64,000 bases of DNA from Cryptomeria japonica (lineage: Eukaryota; Streptophyta; Pinopsida; Cupressales; Cupressaceae): positions 506,024,442 to 506,088,441 of the forward strand of contig NC_081410.1 in assembly GCF_030272615.1 (NCBI RefSeq), given 5' to 3'. This document shows, piece after piece, positions 36,825 to 47,731 of the stretch; position 1 is the stretch's first letter, and each line of letters starts with the position of its first letter. Position numbers and translations under genes: made by a program. The notes below the pieces were generated by a model. The model was given only the letters and a program-made list of their open reading frames with translations, had not been told where the DNA came from and made no database searches.

Positions 36825-39800
36825 CTAGTCTAGCACGTCATCTACCCCCCGATCTTGCTGATCAATGTTTCGGGAAGGCAGGGAACATGCTAGAGGAGGA
36901 ACATTCAACACAGCAGATGGAGCTATCACAAGATCCAAACAAGGGCTATGTTCATATCCCAAGCCGCGGTGTTCTTGTCTAGGAGCTAGGATAAGTGCTT
37001 TAGAAAATGCATTAGATAAATGGTTATCAACATCAACATATTCATATTCACTATCAGAATGAACATTTGTATCATGAATAACATTTTCATCTATATCATC
37101 ATCAAGATTTATAAAAATAGGATCTTTAACTCGCACAGGATCAAGACCATCATGCATCTTATGTTTAGGAGATTTTGGCTTAATTTCTGGCTGAGGAGAA
37201 AATGGAATAATACTAGTTGAAGGTGTTTTTGGGGATTGCAAAGTTTGAGCTCTAAGACGACGCTTTCGCCGGCGTTCACGTGCAGAACGATTTCGTCTAG
37301 TCTTAGTAGGAAGTTGCAAAGATTGAGGAGGAGGAATGTTCTCATTCTTAGCACTTGGGTGTTTAGGTTGTGGTCTCTTAGGTTGAATAATAGGAGAAGA
37401 GGAAGGTCTCTTCTCTCCATAAGAGGAAGGAGGAGGAACTACTCCATATAAGGGAGGAATATTTGGTTTAGGAAGGAGACCAAGTCCATCATGACGAGGA
37501 GGGATAGGTCTACTTTTAGGAAGTTTATTAATCATAGGCATAGTCACATCCATAGGGATGGGTTGGGAATCTTCTTGAGGAAAGACATTAGTTTTATCTT
37601 TCAAAGGAAGAACTTCCTTCTCAAGAATGATAGGAATGTCAAGTTTGGGTGTTCTAGGTTCACTTAGAGATAGGATCATATCTTTTTTCCACTTTTGATA
37701 AGATTTGAAAAGATGATCACTTCGCGGAGGAAGAGATTGGAATTGTTTAGGCCAAAAATAATCAAGAGGAACGCTAGAAGTTCTTTCAGCTGGTTTAAAG
37801 AGACTATGATTGATAGTAACAACTTCACCATTATGGGGAAATTTCAAACACTTGTGAATAGGAGAAGCAATAGCTTTCATGGAAGATAGCCAAGGATAGC
37901 CTAGCTTCACACGAAATTGTTCGGATGATGGAATAATAGCAAAGTCCACATCAAGGGATTTGTTATGGACCTCAATAGGTAATGTAATAGAACCAATTGC
38001 AGGAGAAGAAAATGCATCAAATAGTTTCACAACCACATTTGTTTCATCATAGATCACTTGATTCAATTGCAAAGTAAAAAGAAATTCTTCAGTAATGACA
38101 TTAACCATGCAAGAAGGATCAATAAGCACTCCATGGCAAGGTGTATTTTTGACTTTTGCAACTATATATAAAGGACCATCAGGTGCCCTGATAGTTTCGC
38201 TAGAATCAAAGGTGATGGAAAGTTCTTTAGGGATTTTCTGCTGCTCCACAAAGTTAATCACATTCAGAGTCATAGACACAAGATCATCAGGTGAGACAGA
38301 GGAATCGGTAGTATCAATCGCATTAGAGGTATGAGAAGGTAATGGATCAGTAAAAATCTGAAGATTTTGGTTAGGAGGAGCTACAGATGTGTTGCCTTTA
38401 TCATTCACTCCAGAAACAGAAATAGTATTATTATCAATCAAATCTTGAATTTTACCCTTTAAAGCAAAACATTTTTCAGTATCATGCCCAGGTTGACGAT
38501 GAAATTGACAAAAAGATTTGTTATCAAAATAGGGTGAATTAATCTTTGCAGGATCTATTTGCCTTATAGGAGGAAGAGTAAGCACATTTTGTTCCAATAA
38601 CTTATTCATAATACTATGCAATGATTCATTCAAAGGAGTAAACTTTCTTTCTTTCTTGAAAAACTTAGAAATAGGAGGCACACCTGATGCTGCATTCACA
38701 TTGTTGTTGATGATGTGTTCATTGAATTTAATGAACTCTCTATTCGGTTTAAACTTCCCAAATGGTTGTTGACTACTATCACCCTTATCACTCGGAGCCA
38801 TAGGATGTGATTGTTCCATTTGACTCACAGTCAGTTGATAATTGTGAAGAGTTGCGCACAACTGTTGGAAAGAAGTAAACTTAGAAAACAGGAGTTTGTC
38901 TCGAATATCTTTTTGTAAATTAGAAATAAAGATTCTTTGAATATCACTGTCAGGCACTGGAAAATAAATTTGAGCATACAAATGCTTATATCTACCAATG
39001 AAATCAGTCACTTTTTCTTTAACACCTTGTTTACAATGCATTAAATCAATCAAAGTAACTTTAGGACTTATATTGTTTTGAAATTGTTGAATAAAAGCAT
39101 TTGCAAGTTGTTCGAAAGAAGTAATAGAATAGGAAGGCAACGAGCAATACCATTGTAGGGCTTTGTCTCTTAATGTTCTAGTAAACAGTTTTGCAAGCAA
39201 CCTTTGGTCATAAGCAAAATCAGTACATATTGTTTGAAAGGTCTTAACATGTGTTAGAGGATCACCCTTACCATTATAAAGCTCCAAATGCAGAATTTCA
39301 ACATGTTTAGGGGGAATAGCTCGAACAATGTCAAAAGAGAGTGGACTCGCAACATCAAATGTGGGCACACTAAACTTAGATTGATTCATAGAGGCAATTT
39401 GTTGCTGTAAAGAAGAGACAGTTTGTGCAAGATTGTTAATGGTCGCTTCAGTCGATGAGTTCATATTAGACGTGTTAGATTGTGATGGAGGTGTTATATT
39501 ATTGAAAGAAGGTAGAGAGTAAGGTGGTGGGACACTATGATAGTTAGTCATAGGAGATGATTGGACAGGAGGAACACTACAAGGAGGAATGGAAGGGTTA
39601 AATGAATTGCCCCCTTGTGTCATGTTCATTTGTGGAGATATAAGAGGAACACTCACTGAAGGAATGAATGAAGAAGTTGGATTGAATGAAGGAAGAGGGT
39701 TGATTGAAGAAGAGGGATTGCCCCCATGAATGGTGATCATAGGAGGAATGTCTTGTGTTGAAGTAGTCATTATGTTTGATGTAAAAGTAGGTATACTAGC

Positions 39801-40244
39801 AATAGAAGTCGTCAAAGGAATAGAATGATTGTCTTGAGTAGGAGGTTGTGTATAACCTAAGGTTTCGGCACAACTTTTCATAGGCATCACATTTGAATCC
39901 ACAATGTGTGCAATACCACGCAAAATATCAATTCCATTCTTATCACTTTGAAGCATATGTTTTAGACCCTCAATTAAAGGAAGAGCTTGACTATCAGGGT
40001 ATTCTTGAGACATCCATTGTCGAAAATCGTCAAATTGGTTATCCAATTTTGAAAGTTGTTCTACTGAAACCTCATGGAGAGCTTCTTCATCATTAAGAGG
40101 ATTAGAGGAATTACCCATGTCCTCGTTAAAAAGACCATTCAAATTAGGTTCCATCTCCTCAGTAATTAAACCTTGGAAAGACTTAATTCTAAGGCTTCGT
40201 CTAACGGGAATAGTGTAGGTAGGGCTTATTGTTGTGAAACTCAT
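36825..40244 (-). CDS. E4 gag-protease-like polyprotein, intact 1,139 codons
   Basis: ATG 40244-40242 (MSFTTISPTYTIPVRRS) to the stop at 36825, uninterrupted. Residues 1-310 are Ser/Pro/Asn-rich. A Retrotrans_gag-type capsid core spans about 315-500, with LELYNGKGDPLTHVKTFQT, then DKALQWYCSLPSYSI. A knuckle variant CQFHRQPGHDTEKC (CX2HX4HX4C) lies at about 576-590. A retropepsin-like fold follows at about 690-830, with VLIDPSCMVNVI and VKLGYPWLSSM. The catalytic triad expected as DTG or DSG reads DPS. The C-terminal third is Pro-rich with a basic cluster (RERRRKRRLRAQ, about 990) that could bind RNA or act in nuclear import. The product would form particles; pol must come from elsewhere. This is the only long undamaged element gene in the window. 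Confidence 0.85.
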   Translation of the reverse strand: MSFTTISPTYTIPVRRSLRIKSFQGLITEEMEPNLNGLFNEDMGNSSNPLNDEEALHEVSVEQLSKLDNQFDDFRQWMSQEYPDSQALPLIEGLKHMLQSDKNGIDILRGIAHIVDSNVMPMKSCAETLGYTQPPTQDNHSIPLTTSIASIPTFTSNIMTTSTQDIPPMITIHGGNPSSSINPLPSFNPTSSFIPSVSVPLISPQMNMTQGGNSFNPSIPPCSVPPVQSSPMTNYHSVPPPYSLPSFNNITPPSQSNTSNMNSSTEATINNLAQTVSSLQQQIASMNQSKFSVPTFDVASPLSFDIVRAIPPKHVEILHLELYNGKGDPLTHVKTFQTICTDFAYDQRLLAKLFTRTLRDKALQWYCSLPSYSITSFEQLANAFIQQFQNNISPKVTLIDLMHCKQGVKEKVTDFIGRYKHLYAQIYFPVPDSDIQRIFISNLQKDIRDKLLFSKFTSFQQLCATLHNYQLTVSQMEQSHPMAPSDKGDSSQQPFGKFKPNREFIKFNEHIINNNVNAASGVPPISKFFKKERKFTPLNESLHSIMNKLLEQNVLTLPPIRQIDPAKINSPYFDNKSFCQFHRQPGHDTEKCFALKGKIQDLIDNNTISVSGVNDKGNTSVAPPNQNLQIFTDPLPSHTSNAIDTTDSSVSPDDLVSMTLNVINFVEQQKIPKELSITFDSSETIRAPDGPLYIVAKVKNTPCHGVLIDPSCMVNVITEEFLFTLQLNQVIYDETNVVVKLFDAFSSPAIGSITLPIEVHNKSLDVDFAIIPSSEQFRVKLGYPWLSSMKAIASPIHKCLKFPHNGEVVTINHSLFKPAERTSSVPLDYFWPKQFQSLPPRSDHLFKSYQKWKKDMILSLSEPRTPKLDIPIILEKEVLPLKDKTNVFPQEDSQPIPMDVTMPMINKLPKSRPIPPRHDGLGLLPKPNIPPLYGVVPPPSSYGEKRPSSSPIIQPKRPQPKHPSAKNENIPPPQSLQLPTKTRRNRSARERRRKRRLRAQTLQSPKTPSTSIIPFSPQPEIKPKSPKHKMHDGLDPVRVKDPIFINLDDDIDENVIHDTNVHSDSEYEYVDVDNHLSNAFSKALILAPRQEHRGLGYEHSPCLDLVIAPSAVLNVPPLACSLPSRNIDQQDRGVDDVLD

Positions 40245-41431
40245 GCACTAAGGAGAGAGAGAATATTTTGAATTTTAGAGGTAGCAAATTTTAGTAAAGC
40301 CAGCCAATCTTCCAGATTTAAGCTGTTAAATACAATCAGGACAATCTCCCGAAATTTCGGAAAAAATGTCCGGGACCGTGGCGCTCGGGGTGCACACGGT
40401 CCTCGCAACTTTTTTTGAAATTTGCAGGGATGAAAGTTATGATGATTTTACAGCTAACCTGAAAAAATTGAGTGATTTTACGATCTGTAGATAGGCCAAA
40501 TTAAAGTTGCAATCTCAAAATTGAACCCTACCAAGATTGTCGAAAAATGCAAAATTTGAATTTTGAAAAAGAGAGGGAAACTGAAATTTTGAATTTTATG
40601 ATTTTAGAGGGAATACCAACAGCAATGCAAGTTTTGAAATTTGAAAATTGACTCAATTTCACGCAAAATTCAATTCTGAAAGCGGAAATCAAAGTTGTTG
40701 TAATTAAGCACTTAATTTCAAGAGTCACAAATTGCAAAAAATTTGAATAAATCACTGAAATTTCGAATGAATGATAACACACTTTTCAGATTTAGGACTA
40801 TAAGAAACACAATTTTGACACAAATTTCAATTTCAACAATTTTTGAATGATTAGAAGCCTCAATCCAAGCAATCACTAGACCAACTTTGACTGTAATTTT
40901 GAAAGTGTTAAAATTGATAAAATCGGCCAAAATTCTGGATTTTAGCAGAAAAATACAGTAAGATCTAGCTCCCAAAATTTCGGAAAAAATGTCGGGGACG
41001 ATTGCGCTCGGGGTGCACACGGTCCTCGCAACTTTTTTCCAAATTTTCAGGGATGAAAGATATTGTGATTTTATTGCGGAATCCAAAGTTACAGCCGATT
41101 TGGAGATGTTTTGATCAGTGAAATTGTCGGACAAAGGTTGAATCAAGAGGGTTTCGAAAATTAGGGTTTTGACACTTAACCACTTAATTTTCAAAAATTA
41201 ATGCACAAATATGAATTGATAATTTGTAATAGAAGGGCAGATCTGAAACAAGCATCAACAATTAAACATTTCACAAGTTTAATTACTTAAAAAGAAAATT
41301 TAGGGTTTTTATGCAATTAACCTCTAAAATTTTGCAAAAGATCAAACATGGAAATATAATTAAGGAAGCAAAATTTTCAGATCTAACCATGAATAATCAG
41401 AATGAGGATGTTCACGTCGGGTTCACCAAAA
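40245..41431 (-). other. E4 leader and primer-binding-like site
   Basis: Primer-like TGGTGAACCCGACGTGAA at 41428-41411 (minus), three bases inside the 5' LTR. The leader contains a direct repeat of about 110 bp, 40345-40455 and 40972-41082, each holding AATTTCGGAAAAAATGTC, a GC-rich module (GCGCTCGGGGTGCACACGG) and GCAACTTTTTT. No supportable gene. Confidence 0.75.
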
Positions 41432-42496
41432 TGTAAAGCGGAAAAATCGAACCCTAGTCGTCCTCCCCTCCCCAACTCCGAGGAGAGAGAAGGGAGAGTC
41501 ACTAGGGTTGATGGTTTTCACTTAGGAGGGACTTTACATTCAAAAGAGGGGTTGAAACCCACAAGATCCAATCCCACGCAATGCAAGATTGGATTCTATA
41601 TGAGTTTCAAGGGTTGTGATAGCAAGGATACCCTCTTTTGTAAAGAATGTAGATAGAAAGATTGAACTAGGAATGCATGTAGAAGCAAGAAAGATTCACT
41701 TATAAATAGAGATAGTGATATGATATGAAGCTGCGGACCTGGAATTAGCAGTAAAATGTCAAGACGGCGCTGTCCTGCAAATTTGAGCAAAAGTTGACAG
41801 GACGATGGCGCCCAGCGTGCACACGGTCCTCCAAAAAATCCGCGAAACGAAGGGGGATCTGTTCGTCTCTGCACAAGGATTCCAGATCTTCAATTTCAGC
41901 CGCGTACCTGCAACCTTGTTGTAAGGATGTTTGTATCCTTATATGCGAAGGTATAGATGTTGTTGTATGTTGTATGTTGTAGTATGTGATCTCCTCTTCA
42001 ATGGTTGAATCCTTGTCTTGAATGCAACACCTAGCCTTGAATGGAGACTTAGAATGATCAATTGCTTGAAGGAATGCTCGAATGCTTGAATGCTTGAATG
42101 TTTGAATATCGTTTCCATGTCTTGTACACATATGTCCCTCTTCCTCAAAATGGGAGAGGAAATGTAGTTTATATACTTGCCAATTAGGGTTGAAAGATTG
42201 ATTTTCCCGACCTTAGGCCGACTAGGAAATGTTATTCTCCAAATTGCAAACAAAAAGACCCGAAGTCCCATAGGAGACCGGGCCCAAAATAGGGCCAGGG
42301 ACCAGGGCGCTGGGCGCTCTGGTCCCACCTCCCGGGATAGCAGGGTGCAAGGAGGATCAGGCCAGGGTGCTGAGAAATGCAGTTTTTGATGTCATGAACA
42401 AGTTTCGGGGTCTCCATTCAGGTTTAGTGTTGCGTCGCCATCGTGAAGACCCAAATGCGGTCGAAATTGCAAGTGTCACAATTTTAGGACGCTACA
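41432..42496 (-). repeat. E4 5' LTR
   Basis: 1,065 bp; minus-strand TGTAGCGTCC to TTCCGCTTTACA. TATATAAA at about 42168-42175. CATTCAAGCATTCGAGC repeats at 42076-42108 and the E1-like module containing GATTCAACCATTG at about 42000. GC-rich modules at 41797-41840 and 42293-42334. Confidence 0.85.
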
Positions 42497-44154
42497 TCGA
42501 GGAAGGCAGAGAGGTTTTCATCGATGGGAAAAGGTCTATGAGGAGATAATACCATCGGTGTAACTTCTCACCGAAAGGAATGTTCTCATCGAAAGAATAA
42601 TGTCGATCAGACAAAAGGAGGCTACCTCGATAAAAGATATCGATGAGGAAATAGGTTTTGAGGAGGCTAAAAGGCATGCCTCCGATACGCATGGTTTCAC
42701 CGATGCGACTTTATTGGTGGAAGATGATAAGGGAGGATAAAGAAAGGCTTCGGTGAGACAATAGATCCATTCACCAATAGGGCATGATTATTTCGATGGA
42801 AGAAGTGTTTCGGTGGAGAAAATAAAGGAGGTCACCGAAGCCTGCGGTTTCTTTGACATAAAAACCTACTGGATATCAGATAGGTATCGGTGAGGAAACA
42901 ACCATAGTGACCGAATATAGTATTTTGATGAAAGAAGGATTATCTGTGGAGTTAAATTATAAAAGTCGCCTATTATTAAAAGAATTATCATTTTCATTAA
43001 TACCATGGTAGCCCACAAGTCATCAAGCAGGTGTAATAGATTCCTATTTAAGATATCCGGGTTCAAATAATGTCGATGAGACCCAACAATGTCTCATCGA
43101 TATAGAAGGGCCATCGAAGAAAGGAAGCGTCGATGAACTTCAGAAAAGACTCATCGAGGACAGACATTCCATCGACAAAAGATATCGAGGAAAGCGGAGA
43201 TGGTTTTCGTCGACGGGAAGGTCTATGAGGAGATAATACCATCAGTGTAACATAACAAGGACTCACTGAAAGGAATGTTCTTATCGAAAGAAAAATGTCG
43301 GTCAGACAAAAGATGGCTACATTGATAAAAGATATCGATGAGGAAATAGGTTTCAAGGAGGCAAAAAGGCATGCCTCCGATGCGCATGGTTTCACCGATG
43401 CGACTTTATCGATGGAAGATGATAAGGGAAGAAAAAGAAAGGATTCGGTGAGACAATAGAGCCATTCATCGACAGGGCATGATGATTTCAATGGAAGAAG
43501 TGTTTCGGTGGAGAAAATAAAGGAGGTCACTGAAGCTTGCGGTTTCTTCGACATAAAAACCCAATGGATATCAGATAGATATCAGTGAGGAAACAACCAT
43601 AGTGACCGAATATAGTATTTCGATGAAAGAAGGATTATCTGTGAAGTTAAATTATAAAAGCCCCCTATTGTTAAAAGAAATTATCATTTTCATTAATACC
43701 ATGGTAGCCCACAAGTCATCAAGCGGGTGTAATAGCATCCTATTTAAGATATTCGGGTTCAAATAATATCGATGAGACCCAACGATGTCTCATCGATATA
43801 GAATGGCCATCGAAGAAAGGAAGCACCGATGAACTTCAGAAAAGACTCATCGAAGACAGAAATTCCATCGAAAAAAGATATCGAGGAAAGTGGAGATGGT
43901 TTTTATCGACGGGAAAAGGTCTTCGAGGAGATAGTGCCCTCGGTGTAACATAAAAAGGACTCATCGAAAGGAATGTTCTCATCAAAAGAATAAAGTCGAT
44001 CAGACAAAAGGAAGCTAAATCGATAAAAGATATCGATGAGGAAATAGGTTTTGAGGAAGCGAAAAGGCATGCCTCCGATACGCATGGTTTCATCGATGCG
44101 ACTTTATCGGTGGAGGATGATAAGGGAGGATAAAGAAAGGCTTCGGTGAGACAA
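42497..44154 (-). repeat. E3 tandem monomers, right part
   Basis: Begins with the E4 TSD copy TCGAG. Two full 696-bp units plus part of a third run to the E3 5' end, TATTGTCTCACCGAAGCC on the minus strand. The same GGTGAGACAATA phrase recurs near 43446, 42750 and, as GGTGAGGCAATA, 30910. Confidence 0.8.
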
Positions 44155-45314
44155 TATTTAATTAAGTTAATTAATCATATTCTTCTAACTATATTTCTTC
44201 ATAATCTTAATAATTATTATATTTCTTGTTCTATCATTATTTAATCATTTTCTAAATATTAATTAAATATTTATTATTTAATTAATTCTGATTAATTCCC
44301 CAATTTAAATAATCTTTATTATTTAAATAATTCTATTCTTAATTTCTATCTCTAATCATCTAATCATTAACCCTTTTCTAAATATTAATTAAATATTAAT
44401 TATTTAATTAATTATGATTTTATCCTTTAAATTAAATAATCTTTATTATTTAATTAAGTTCCATTCCTAAATAATTGAATAGTTTCTTTAAATTATTTAA
44501 TTAACTAATTAAGTCTTCCATTTCCAAATCCTTAAATTCTAATTTCATTTAATTTCTTATTTCTTCTAATTTCTTCCAAATTCATATACATGTGCATGAT
44601 TTCAAAAATCAAATTGAAAATCAAAGTCAAGTTCTAAATATATTCAAATACTAAATTGAATTAAATAAATTGAATTATTTGAATTAAAATATGCAAAGAT
44701 TAAATTGAAAATCTAAGTTAAAATGCAAGCACATGCTAAATTAATTAATTAAATCATTAGATCTCCAATCTCTATTTCCATCTTTTAGTTAGCTTTTTCT
44801 AAATAAAGCTTTCTTTGTCATCTTCTTTGTTTCCTCCAATCATTATTTTTCTTCCTTCAGTTAGCTTTTTCTCAATCAGTTAACTTAATTAATCTATTCA
44901 ATCTATTATGTTTCACCTCCAAATCAGCAGTTCAACTATCAATTTTCATTTGAGCTCACCTGAGTTCCACCTCTTGATCAATTTGTTCCACCTTTCAATC
45001 AATCTCATCCAAAAATCTATAAATTGAGCATCCAATCTCCATTTTCAATAATCACAAACTTTGAATCTTTGTGTCACTTACAGGTTACTAGCGCAATATC
45101 TGAGAGCCATCATACCACAGAGAAGAGAAGAGCAATGGAATTTATACACAATCACGGAATAGGGAGTCTTTAATTGATTTCATTTATAGTTCCTATTTTG
45201 TTTGATTGTGTTATTTCATTGTCTGTTTGTTAGAATTCTTGGATTAGATAGGGATTCTTGATTTCCCTTTGTTTCTAATTGAAATTTTGATTAAGATGAA
45301 TTTTGCATATGACA
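44155..45314 (+). repeat. E2 3' LTR, second segment
   Basis: Starts with the E3 TSD (44155-44172) and continues the LTR to GAATTTTGCATATGACA at 45314. It matches 13845-15017 with few differences. Confidence 0.9.
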
Positions 45315-45319
45315 CTATT

Positions 45320-46969
45320 TATGTGGCAGGTGTGAATGATAAAGGGAATAAATCAGTAGCTCTTCCTAATCAAAATCTTAAGATTTTCACTGATCCCTTA
45401 CCTTCTCATACCTCTAACGTGATTGAGATTGTGCCTACTTCTTTCTCTTCTAAGGAATTCACCTCTATGGCTTCAAACTTGGTAAATATGGTAGAAAAAC
45501 AAGATATGCCTAAGGATCCTTGTATTACATTTGACCCTAGTGAGACCAGTAGAGCACCCGATGGCCCTTTATACATAGTTGTAAAGGTTAAGGATATCTC
45601 TTGTCGTGGTGCCCTTATTGATCCCTCTTGCATGGTTAATGTCATCACTGAGGAATATCTTTTCACTTTACGATTGCATAAACCAATATATGATGCTTCT
45701 AATGTGGTTGTGAAGTTATTTGATGGATTCTCTTGTCCTACCATTGGCGCTATCACCCTTCCTTTTGAAGCTTATACTAAATCTATGGATGTTAACTTTA
45801 TTATCATTCCTTCTTCTGAGAAATTCCATGTGAAGCTGGGCTATCCTTTGCTATCTTCCATGAAGGATATTGCTTCTCCAATCCATAAGTGTTTGAAATT
45901 TCCTCACAATGAAAAAATCATAACTGTGAACCATAGCTTATTTATACCATTTGAAAGAAGCCCCGGTGTTCCTATTGATTTCTTTTGGCCTAAGGAATTT
46001 CAATCTCTTCCATCAAGGAGCGATGCTCTTTTTCAATCTTATCAAGAATGGAAGAAAGATATGATATTATCCTTAAGTCAACCTAGATCCCCAACACTTC
46101 ACATTCCTATCATTCTTGAAGATGAAGTTCTTCCCCTAATGGATATAACTAATCTTCTTCCTAAGGAAGATCCTCAACTTGTTCATATGGATGTGTCTAC
46201 GCCTTCTCCTAAGAAACAAAATAATATTCCTCCTAAGCTTAGACCCATACCTGCTCCTCATGATGGACCCGGTCTCCTTCCTACACCTAATATTCCTCCT
46301 TTGTATGGTGCAATTCTGCCTCCTTCCTCTTATAGAGAGAAGAGGCCTGCTTCTCCCCTTATTCAACCTAAAAGACCTCAACCTAAACCTTCAACTATCA
46401 AAGATGAGAGTATTCCTCCTTCACCAAATATTCCTCCTCCTTCTCAGTTTTCCACTAAGACTCGACGAAATCATTGTGCGAGAGAACACCAACAAAGACA
46501 TCGTGTTCGAGCTCGTGAAGCTATCCCTCAAACTATTCAATCTCCTAGAACTTCAACATTTGACATGATTCCCTTTTCTCCTAAGAAAGTTATTGAACCT
46601 AAATATCCAAATCATAAGTTGTAAAAACCATGTGATGGTTTTACTTCTATTCATGTGAGAGATCCTCTTTCTATAAATCTTGATGAGGAAATGAGTGAAC
46701 ATGATATTCATGATGGAAATACAACTCCTAATGCTTCTGATAGTGATTGTGAATATGTTGATGTTGACAAGTATTTATCAACTAAAATTTCAAAAGCCCT
46801 AATCCTAGATCCTAGAGCTGAACAAAGTGACTTACCACATGAGCATAGTCCTTGTTTGGATCTTGTGATAGCTCCATTTGCTGTGCTCGATGTCACTCCT
46901 CTAACATGTTTCTCACCTTCTCAAAATAGTGATCAACAAGATCGGGAGGTGGATGTCGTGCTAGATTAG
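45320..46969 (+). pseudogene. E1 gag-protease, C-terminal part
   Basis: It resumes E1 gag exactly where 13759 broke off (DNNTI, then YVAGVNDKGN). The open frame seems to begin upstream at 45269, but that part is E2 LTR. It contains the protease-like domain with ALIDPSCMVNVI and VKLGYPLLSSM, again DPS for the catalytic triad. A Pro-rich region with TKTRRNHCAREHQQRHRVRA follows. One in-frame TAA lies at 46622-46624; the frame then stays open to the stop at 46967-46969 (EVDVVLD), matching the end of the E4 protein. Confidence 0.85.
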
Positions 46970-46986
46970 CAACATTGACACCACAT

Positions 46987-47017
<31 letters not shown>

Positions 47018-47731
47018 TGCTCTTTTGTGACTATTCTTCTATGTTTATCCCTGTTCTTCTATTATCCCCTTACTGTCTACTCAAGGATGATGCAAAGCAT
47101 TGAGATATCTTTTGGTCTCTTTCATGTTGACTCAACAGACTCTTATCTTTCGTTTCTTCCAAGGAAGTTTCCTTTCTTTGGGGAATGAAGATTATTATAT
47201 GGACATACATATATCATATACATGAGTTATCATATAGCATACTGACCCCGAGGAAATCAAAACTACCTCATGTTTTGTGTTCATTATCCTTGGGTTTATT
47301 CCTTGATTGGGGACTAAATCCTTGCGACAATGTGCTCCCTCTCTTCTCTCTCTCTCTTAGGTGTATCCTACCTTAAAGAAATCACTCCCGATAAGGTGCG
47401 TGCGATCGCTTTAACGTGGGGGCATACACTTTGCTCAAATTCTCCTTCTTGATACTTAAGAATTACTTAGTGAACTTTTTTTTGCTTTGTAATATTTAGT
47501 ATCCTTGCTTTCATGACTCATAGTGAGGGGAACTTTTCTACTTGCAGTCATGGTTCTCCCCTTCTCGATCTCCCCTTTTACTTTGTCAATCGAAGTCATA
47601 AGATCCTAAGTCCACTGGGGGCTTGGCGCATCTTGTCTACTTGACGTGGTAAAAGTCTTTCAATCTTGTTTCCTTATACTTTATCGACAGTATTGGCGTA
47701 CGTTCATACTCCTGCTAAAGTGGTGGCTAAA
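46970..47731 (+). other. E1 3' UTR
   Basis: Noncoding. A (TC)n microsatellite of about 13 repeats lies at 46991-47016. Purine tracts occur near 47417 (GTGGGGGCAT) and 47616 (TGGGGGCTTGG), and TAAAGTGGTGGCTAAA at 47716-47731 abuts the 3' LTR as a decayed polypurine primer. Confidence 0.65.

Larger units (their letters stand above)
31705..42496 (-). mobile_element. E4: gag-protease-only LTR retrotransposon with intact ORF
   Basis: TSD TCGAG at 31700-31704 and 42497-42501 restores an E3 monomer perfectly. On the minus strand: 5' LTR 42496-41432, primer-binding-like site 41428-41411, leader, gag-protease ORF 40244-36825, 3' UTR, polypurine tract (36080-36095), and 3' LTR 36079-34966 plus tip 31719-31705. 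E7 splits the 3' LTR tip. Native length is about 7.5 kb, close to E1. No pol is present. Confidence 0.8.
29680..44154 (-). mobile_element. E3: noncoding LINE-like element with tandem 5' monomers, interrupted
   Basis: A perfect 18-bp TSD (TATTTAATTAAGTTAATT) flanks it at 29662-29679 and 44155-44172. On the minus strand the 5' end is at 44154 and the 3' end at 29680, with a short A-rich tail (CGATCAAAAAAATA) after GGCCTCGGCCTTTTATCG. The long TSD and A tail show LINE-type target-primed integration. Native length is about 3.68 kb (29680-31704 plus 42502-44154). The 5' about 2.7 kb is tandem monomers and the 3' about 0.9 kb is a unique body. No endonuclease or reverse transcriptase is encoded, so it presumably borrows LINE enzymes. 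Confidence 0.75.
13760..45314 (+). mobile_element. E2: large LTR retrotransposon with one gag-like ORF, interrupted
   Basis: 5' LTR 13760-15017. The 3' LTR is 29592-29679 plus 44173-45314, split by E3. Inside are a primer-binding-like site, a leader, a gag-like ORF and a polypurine tract at 29577-29591 (AAAGAGAGGCAAA). Solo LTR E5 occupies 15590-23927. Without insertions the element is about 8.7 kb. I see no pol motifs, so it is probably non-autonomous. Confidence 0.85.

Noticed and set aside
36865-38334. Plus-strand ORFs of 60-100 residues opposite the E4 gag ORF
   Set aside because: Shadows of the intact minus-strand gene, with no independent support.
31700-42501. E4 as a chimera with two different LTRs from template switching
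   Set aside because: Reverse transcription makes both LTRs from one template. Insertion of E7 into the LTR tip explains the data more simply.
42492-44154. Repeated minus-strand ORFs of 60-163 residues
   Set aside because: They recur only because the 696-bp monomers recur. Units with small indels lose them and no domain is visible.
13436-44172. CRISPR-like or satellite array suggested by many short repeats
   Set aside because: Repeats are LTR, monomer and minisatellite sequences of plant retroelements. There are no regular spacers, and the genes are eukaryotic.
45269-45319. Apparent N-terminus of the 451-residue ORF ending at 46624
   Set aside because: These bases are the end of the E2 3' LTR and the TSD. 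The true gene continues from E1 gag at 13759.
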